A stretch of DNA of 64,000 nucleotides, taken from NCBI GenBank assembly GCA_963783145.1, contig CAWAMM010000002.1, forward strand, positions 1,302,001 to 1,366,000, in the 5' to 3' direction. The stretch's first letter is position 1, and each line of letters begins with the position of its first letter. The notes beneath the pieces were generated by a model. That model was not told the DNA's origin and ran no database searches. It saw nothing but the letters and a program-made list of their open reading frames with translations. The position numbers and the translations under genes were made by a program. Origin of the DNA: DATGKG01 sp963783145. Lineage in GTDB: Bacteria; Desulfobacterota; Binatia; Binatales; Binataceae. This document shows, one piece after another, positions 59,683-64,000 of this stretch.

Positions 59683-59946
59683 CTATTTTTCTTCGGCGTA
59701 GGCCTTGCCGGCCGAATTCGCGAGGTGCGCTTCGCTCAGTTGGTGAAACGGGTCCCATCCGGGCGGCGGCGGTTGCGCGCGGCTAAACCATCGCGCACCG
59801 GCCGAAATCCATCGCGCGCGCAATTCCTCGTGGCTCACCCCATGGTCGTGATAGTCGAATTCTGTCCCGCAACTGGGGCAAATCAAATTACGCTCGGGCG
59901 GCCGGGTTAGTTCCGAATACCCGCACACTGGACAGACATAGTTCAT
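59683..59946 (-). CDS. Small zinc-ribbon protein
   Basis: 87 residues from ATG 59946; a GTG three codons earlier is possible. Two CxxC knuckles, YVCPVCGYSELTR and LICPSCGTEFDYHDHG, suit one zinc or iron. The remaining ~50 residues (SHEELRARWISAGARWFSRA, PPPPGWDPFHQLSEAH) are conserved-looking but unassigned. It is immediately upstream of the amidotransferase gene; a regulatory or adaptor role is possible. A dispersed hairpin repeat (59995-60016) lies upstream. Confidence 0.75.
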   Translation of the reverse strand: MNYVCPVCGYSELTRPPERNLICPSCGTEFDYHDHGVSHEELRARWISAGARWFSRAQPPPPGWDPFHQLSEAHLANSAGKAYAEEK

Positions 59947-59994
59947 TTCTGGCACTGCGCTTTAAAATAAAATTATCCACCATTCTTATGTTCT

Positions 59995-60016
59995 CCCCTT
60001 CCCTCAAGGGAAGGGG
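59995..60016. repeat. Third copy of the CCCCTTCCC hairpin repeat
   Basis: CCCCTTCCCT and AGGGAAGGGG with a 2-base centre, followed by cgggggttaggtctg as at 26319-26334. It lies 20 bp beyond the ruvB stop and can terminate that operon. Confidence 0.65.
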
Positions 60017-60036
60017 CGGGGGTTAGGTCTGCGATG

Positions 60037-61095
60037 TTAGAACAGGCTTCCGGCCCGCGTGCGGCCTAGATGCGAATACGCGCGCGGGGTCGCGATGCGG
60101 CCGCGCTGGGTGCGCGCGATGAAACCCTCCTGCATCAGATAGGGCTCGTAGACTTCCTCGATAGTGTCGCGCTCCTCGCCCACCGTCGCCGCGAGGCTCT
60201 CGACGCCGACCGGGCCGCCGTCGAATTTGTCGATGATGGTGGCGAGAATCGCGCGGTCCATTTTGTCGAAACCCATCGCGTCGATTTCCAGCAGTTCCAG
60301 CGCGCCGAGTGCGACCTGCCGCGTGATGACGGGTTCTTCGTTCACCTGCGCGAAGTCACGCACCCGTCGCAGCAGTCGATTCGCGATCCGAGGAGTGCCA
60401 CGCGAGCGCGCTGCGATCTCGTCACCACCGTCGTCATCGAGGCGCACCTTCAGCAGCCGCGCCGATCGCCGCACGATCTCCGCCAGATCCTCTTTGGTGT
60501 AGAACTCGAGATGAAAATGCTGTCCGAAGCGATCGCGCAAGGGATGACTCAACAGCCCGGACCTGGTGGTCGCGCCAACCAGCGTGAAGGGCTTGACCGC
60601 GAGTTTCATGGTGCGCGCGACCGGACCCTTACCCACCACGATGTTGAGCTCGAAGTCCTCCATCGCCGGGTAGAGGATTTCCTCAACCACGCGCGCGAGG
60701 CGATGGATCTCGTCGATGAAGAGTACATCGCCTTTTTCGAGGTCGGCGACAATCGCAGCCAGGTCGCCGGCGCGCTCGATCGCGGGTCCCGAGGTAGTGC
60801 GCACGTTGACGCGAAGCTCGCGCGCGATAATGTGCGCCAGCGAGGTTTTGCCGAGTCCCGGCGGCCCCGAGAACAGCACGTGGTCGAGGACCTCGCCACG
60901 TTTCCTCGCGGCCTCGATCGACATGCCGAGGATCTTCTTAAGGCGCTCCTGGCCGACGAATTCCGCGAGGCTGTGCGGGCGCAGCGACAAGTCAATCGCC
61001 ATCTCCTCGAGGCCGACTTTCGCCGTAGTCAATGGCTTCGGAGGCGCTTCCTGCGCGACGACCTCACCCTCGCTATGCGCCTTACTTTTCGGCAA
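60037..61095 (-). CDS. ruvB: Holliday junction branch-migration ATPase RuvB
   Basis: 352 residues from a TTG that overlaps the ruvA end by 14 bp; a later start is possible because the first ~30 residues are not conserved. Walker A SGPPGLGKTSLAHIIARELR, Walker B DVLFIDEIHRLARVVEEILY, sensor LVGATTRSGLLSHPLRDRFG, arginine finger region GTPRIANRLLRRVRDFAQVN and winged helix LMQEGFIARTQRGRIATPRA are all present. It drives branch migration with RuvA and RuvC. Confidence 0.97.
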   Translation of the reverse strand: MPKSKAHSEGEVVAQEAPPKPLTTAKVGLEEMAIDLSLRPHSLAEFVGQERLKKILGMSIEAARKRGEVLDHVLFSGPPGLGKTSLAHIIARELRVNVRTTSGPAIERAGDLAAIVADLEKGDVLFIDEIHRLARVVEEILYPAMEDFELNIVVGKGPVARTMKLAVKPFTLVGATTRSGLLSHPLRDRFGQHFHLEFYTKEDLAEIVRRSARLLKVRLDDDGGDEIAARSRGTPRIANRLLRRVRDFAQVNEEPVITRQVALGALELLEIDAMGFDKMDRAILATIIDKFDGGPVGVESLAATVGEERDTIEEVYEPYLMQEGFIARTQRGRIATPRAYSHLGRTRAGSLF

Positions 61096-61702
61096 GCAGC
61101 ACCGCCAACGATTTTCGAATTATGGTTTCCAAGTCTGCCGACGCGTTTTCAGCCATCACCGAATCAACTGCACGCTGCGCCTGGATTGGTTTGTACGCCA
61201 GATTCACCAGCGCGGAAACCGCGTCGTCCGCGATTGTCCCCACCCCATTCTGCGATGCCGCCTGAGCAGCCGTAGGACGCGCCTCACCACCAAACTTCAG
61301 GTTGGCGATCTTGTCGCGCAGCTCGCGCACGATGCGTTCCGCGAGTTTCGCCCCCACTCCCGGGACGGCGACGATGCGATGGATGTCCTCGCGCGAGATC
61401 GCCTTGACCAAATCTTCCGGAGACAGAACCGACAGAATCGAGAGCGCCGCCTTCGGGCCGACGTGCTGAACGCCGAGGAGCAGATCGAACGCGCGCTTCT
61501 CGGTGGAGTCGCTGAAGCCATAAAGCAGCAACGCATCCTCGCGAACGATTTGTCGAACTTCGAGATAAACAGGGCTCCCAATCGACGGGAGCCGATAATA
61601 TGTCGTCAGCGGAATAAAGATTTCATATCCGACACCGCCAGTTTCGATGATGACGTGGCCCGCATCCCGCACGCGCAGCGTTCCCGAAATCGATGCGATC
61701 AT
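61082..61702 (-). CDS. ruvA: Holliday junction DNA-binding protein RuvA
   Basis: 206 residues from ATG 61702, overlapping the ruvC stop as ATGA. N-terminal OB fold (MIASISGTLRVRDAGHVIIE, YEIFIPLTTYYRLPSIGSPV), paired HhH motifs (LLLGVQHVGPKAALSILSVL and HRIVAVPGVGAKLAERIVRE), flexible linker and C-terminal domain III (DAVSALVNLAYKPIQAQRAV) that contacts RuvB. Complete. Confidence 0.96.
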   Translation of the reverse strand: MIASISGTLRVRDAGHVIIETGGVGYEIFIPLTTYYRLPSIGSPVYLEVRQIVREDALLLYGFSDSTEKRAFDLLLGVQHVGPKAALSILSVLSPEDLVKAISREDIHRIVAVPGVGAKLAERIVRELRDKIANLKFGGEARPTAAQAASQNGVGTIADDAVSALVNLAYKPIQAQRAVDSVMAENASADLETIIRKSLAVLLAEK

Positions 61703-62238
61703 CTTCGCGTACCCCATCCGGCAATTTTGCGGCGCGGCTTCGGCGCGAGGTGCTCGATGGTACTCATCCGCGTCGCGCCCAGATGGCACATCGCCAGCGC
61801 GAGCGCATCGGAAGCGTCGTCAGCCAGCGCGATATTCTCATCGAGGCCGAGGGCGCGTCGCACCATGTACTTCACCTGCGCCTTGTCGGCATGGCCGAAG
61901 GCGGCCACCGCGAGTTTCACCTGGTTGGGAGGGTATTCAAAGAATGCGAGGCCCCGGTCCGCCGCCGCCAGCATCACGATCGCGCGCGCCTCGCCGAGGC
62001 GAAACGCACTCTGCGCATTCTCACCGACAAAATTCCGTTCCAGGCTAATCGCGGCGGGATTGTAGTTGTCGATGACGATGAGGAGTTCGTCGCGAATCTT
62101 CTTGAGGCGATCGGGACCCGGCGCAAGCTTGCCGGCCTTGATAGTTCCGGACGCGATGTGCTGGAAGCTGCCCGCGCTTCCATCCACCACACCGTAGCCG
62201 GTGATCGCGCTACCCGGGTCGATGCCCAGCACCCGCAT
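61699..62238 (-). CDS. ruvC: Holliday junction resolvase RuvC
   Basis: 179 residues, AGGAG Shine-Dalgarno upstream. Catalytic acids are visible: first Asp in MRVLGIDPGSAITGYGVVDG, Glu in NPAAISLERNFVGENAQSAF, and Asp pair near the end in LADDASDALALAMCHLGATR. Gene order yebC-ruvC-ruvA-ruvB is the common bacterial one. Confidence 0.96.
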   Translation of the reverse strand: MRVLGIDPGSAITGYGVVDGSAGSFQHIASGTIKAGKLAPGPDRLKKIRDELLIVIDNYNPAAISLERNFVGENAQSAFRLGEARAIVMLAAADRGLAFFEYPPNQVKLAVAAFGHADKAQVKYMVRRALGLDENIALADDASDALALAMCHLGATRMSTIEHLAPKPRRKIAGWGTRR

Positions 62239-62366
62239 CTATCCTGCCTCCTCTACCACTGCTGGTCGGCACCATTCTGAACTGCGTGCCCGCTTCCGCC
62301 ACCGTCGGGCGCATCGCCCTCCGTCCCTCACCCGAGGCGAAACATGCGAAGCATGTTCCGCTTCGA

Positions 62367-62409
62367 CCTCTCCCAACATGCAGCCTCGCAAGTTCGGCTG
62401 CGGGAGAGG
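62367..62409 (-). terminator. Hairpin downstream of yebC
   Basis: CCTCTCCC (62367-62374) pairs with GGGAGAGG (62402-62409) and GCAGCC (62380-62385) with GGCTGC (62396-62401), a two-part stem with a 5-base bulge. It starts 8 bp beyond the yebC stop. The 178-bp yebC-ruvC gap also has ACATGC...GCATGT at 62342-62356. Confidence 0.6.
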
Positions 62410-62416
62410 CACAAAA

Positions 62417-63172
62417 TCAAGATGCCGCGGAAATCTGCGCCAACTCCTGATCGCTGATATCGAAATTCGCCGAAACGCTCTGGATGTCGTCATGATCCTC
62501 GAGCGCTTCGAGCAATTTGAGCACCTGCTCCGCTGTATGTCCCGAGACCGCGACGGTGTTTTCCGGAATCCGGGTTATCTCCGCAGTCCCGATCGCGATA
62601 CCCGCCTTTTCGATAGTGTCGCGCACCGCATGCAATTTCTCCGGAGGCGTAGTCACCTGAAAGCTTTCGCCATCGCTTGAAACGTCGTCGGCGCCTGCAT
62701 CGAGGGCGACTTCCATCAGCTTGTCTTCGTCGGCGGCCTTCTTCTCGATGGTGATGATGCCGTGCTTCTTGAACATCCAGCCGACCGACCCAGTCTCCCC
62801 AAGATTGCCGCCATGTCGCGAGAACATGAAGCGCAGTTCCGACACCAACCGATTGCGATTGTCTGTCAGCGCATCGACGATGATGGCGACGCCGCCCGGC
62901 CCGTAGCCCTCATAGGAAAGCTCTTCGAAGGTGACACCTTCAAGCTCGCCGGTACCCTTTTTGACGGCACGATCGATATTGTCCTTAGGCATCGATTGCT
63001 GACGAGCGGTGGTGACTGCCGTGCGTAGACGGGGGTTGGCATTGATATCGCCGCCACCCATCCGCGCGGCGACGGTAATTTCCTTGATCAGCTTGGTGAA
63101 GGCCTTACCGCGCTTGGCGTCGGTGGCAGCCTTCTTATGCTTGATCGAACTCCATTTTGAATGGCCTGACAT
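62417..63172 (-). CDS. yebC: YebC/PmpR-family protein (TACO1-like)
   Basis: 251 residues from ATG 63172 with AGGA upstream; this is the conserved family start (MSGHSKWSSIKHKKAATDAK). All three domains are visible: SKWSSIKHKKAATDAKRGKA, YEGYGPGGVAIIVDALTDNR and NLGETGSVGWMFKKHGIITI. The family acts as a DNA-binding regulator and, in recent work, as a translation factor for proline-rich stalls. It precedes ruvCAB, as in many bacteria. Confidence 0.96.
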   Translation of the reverse strand: MSGHSKWSSIKHKKAATDAKRGKAFTKLIKEITVAARMGGGDINANPRLRTAVTTARQQSMPKDNIDRAVKKGTGELEGVTFEELSYEGYGPGGVAIIVDALTDNRNRLVSELRFMFSRHGGNLGETGSVGWMFKKHGIITIEKKAADEDKLMEVALDAGADDVSSDGESFQVTTPPEKLHAVRDTIEKAGIAIGTAEITRIPENTVAVSGHTAEQVLKLLEALEDHDDIQSVSANFDISDQELAQISAAS

Positions 63173-63291
63173 TGATCGAATCCTCGCGCGGGCCGCCTCA
63201 GAGCAAATTCCCCGCACCGGGCGATTATCACACAGAAGCCACCGATGGGGAATGTCTGCCGCGCCGCGTTTTACCGAACGCAACCTTTGCT

Positions 63292-63972
63292 ATGATGATG
63301 CGCCGTAGCATGACTGCCAGAAGTACCATCGGTCTGATGATCGTCAACGCCGCAATCCAAATCGGCGTTGCGGGCTGCTACTATCCGGCGAAAATTCAGC
63401 CTCCTGCAGCTGCTAAAACCCAGACCGTGGTGGAGGTTCCCTACGACCTGACCTGGGATGCCCTGCAAAAGGTCATCAACGATAACCGCTACAAAATCCT
63501 CGGCAATGATCCGAACGACGGTATCATCGAGGTCGAGTCGTACGCGTTTACGCTCGGAGACGCGGACTGCGGCCAGCTGAAGAGCATCGCGAACCGCTAC
63601 AATGCGGAACCCGATCCGGGCGGCAGCGCGGTTTACAATTTCAAGGTCGAACCCGCAGGCCGGGAAGCGACCAGCCTGAGCGTCAACGCCACTTTCAGCA
63701 CCCCGGTCCACGTTCCGCTGCATCCAGTTACCGATTTTCAATGCGTCTCGCGCGGGATCCAGGAAGCGCGCCTGCTCAAGGAAATCGAGGCCGCGGCACA
63801 CGCCGAGCGCCGCCCGACCCCCTATGCCAACCAGCCGCGGGATCTCACCTCCGGGCGCAATACCCTGATGCGACCTGACCAGGACGCTCTACCACCGACT
63901 CACGTCGCACCCGGAGGTCCAAGTCTGATGGGTAACGATTTCCTCAGGAAGCCCGGCGTGCCGTCAGAGTAA
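63292..63972 (+). CDS. Outer-membrane lipoprotein, hypothetical
   Basis: 226 residues if ATG 63292 is used; ATGs at 63298 and 63310 are also possible, and a TATGAT box at 63291-63296 would place transcription beside the latter. Signal sequence with lipobox VAGC, then a domain reading VEVPYDLTWDALQKVINDNR and YKILGNDPNDGIIEVESYAF, similar in style to BamC-like or DUF4136-like envelope lipoproteins but not assigned. The C-terminal ~60 residues are Pro/Arg-rich and probably disordered. It is divergent from yebC. Confidence 0.7.
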   Translation: MMMRRSMTARSTIGLMIVNAAIQIGVAGCYYPAKIQPPAAAKTQTVVEVPYDLTWDALQKVINDNRYKILGNDPNDGIIEVESYAFTLGDADCGQLKSIANRYNAEPDPGGSAVYNFKVEPAGREATSLSVNATFSTPVHVPLHPVTDFQCVSRGIQEARLLKEIEAAAHAERRPTPYANQPRDLTSGRNTLMRPDQDALPPTHVAPGGPSLMGNDFLRKPGVPSE

Positions 63973-64000
63973 GTCCTGTACAGGGCTACTCTTCTCGCGC

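Overview
The window looks like one stretch of chromosome from a GC-rich, Gram-negative, probably soil or sediment bacterium. The sequence shows outer-membrane proteins (DUF1302, DUF1329), lipoproteins with clear lipoboxes, an RlpA-type cell-wall protein, frequent GTG and TTG starts, many 4-bp ATGA gene overlaps, and a gene set rich in CoA-transferase, flavin-dependent, SDR and carboxylase enzymes. This fits deep-branching Desulfobacterota/Proteobacteria-like lineages such as Candidatus Binatota, but no marker here fixes the taxonomy. There is no prophage, CRISPR array, rRNA operon or transposase. Apart from one tRNA-Arg(UCG), everything is protein coding or short repeat-bearing intergenic DNA. 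|| Layout. 1-2 kb: the end of a DUF748/AsmA-like membrane protein and two small envelope-stress proteins. 2.2-3.3 kb: a CaiB/AMACR-type enzyme. 3.4-11.7 kb: a MoxR/DUF58/DUF4129/DUF4350/SpoIIM/RDD membrane cluster headed by two paralogous membrane proteins and interrupted by an oppositely oriented hicBA toxin-antitoxin pair. 11.8-15.3 kb: a large secreted FG-GAP protein. 15.5 kb: tRNA-Arg. 15.7-19.4 kb: a TetR-controlled ABC efflux operon with its operator. 19.4-22.6 kb: small genes, a higBA pair, repeat DNA, an aldo/keto reductase and a GlsB/YeaQ protein. 22.7-26.2 kb: a surface beta-propeller lipoprotein, an FtsX-type permease and a two-cluster ferredoxin. || 26.3-33.9 kb: a probable aromatic or hydroxylated-ring degradation group (two SDRs, a ThDP enzyme, a FAH-family hydrolase, an HpaB-type hydroxylase, an amidase). 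34.7-40.2 kb: a DUF1302/DUF1329/MMPL cluster likely to move hydrophobic compounds across the envelope. 41.0-42.7 kb: an LLM flavin oxidoreductase and a VOC dioxygenase-like protein. 42.8-43.3 kb: a RelE/ParE-type toxin-antitoxin pair. 43.5-50.7 kb: a biotin-dependent transcarboxylase operon (5S, 12S, membrane-anchored accessory, biotin carrier), an SDR and a fused double CaiB CoA-transferase. 50.7-55.2 kb: dGTPase-like hydrolase, RlpA and a lipoprotein metallopeptidase. 55.2-64 kb: NADP isocitrate dehydrogenase, a frameshifted secreted protein, acyl-CoA dehydrogenase, Ogt, a glutamine amidotransferase, then yebC-ruvC-ruvA-ruvB and a lipoprotein. || The genes together suggest a heterotroph importing hydrophobic or aromatic substrates, activating them as CoA esters and feeding propionyl/methylmalonyl-CoA metabolism. 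The most unusual points are small: two toxin genes whose homology-defined start codons are AGG and CTG, toxin-antitoxin promoters placed directly on the start codon (candidate leaderless mRNAs), two divergent start codons 11 bp apart sharing one palindromic Shine-Dalgarno block, a transcription terminator lying inside the coding end of a convergent gene, and a dispersed composite repeat family.
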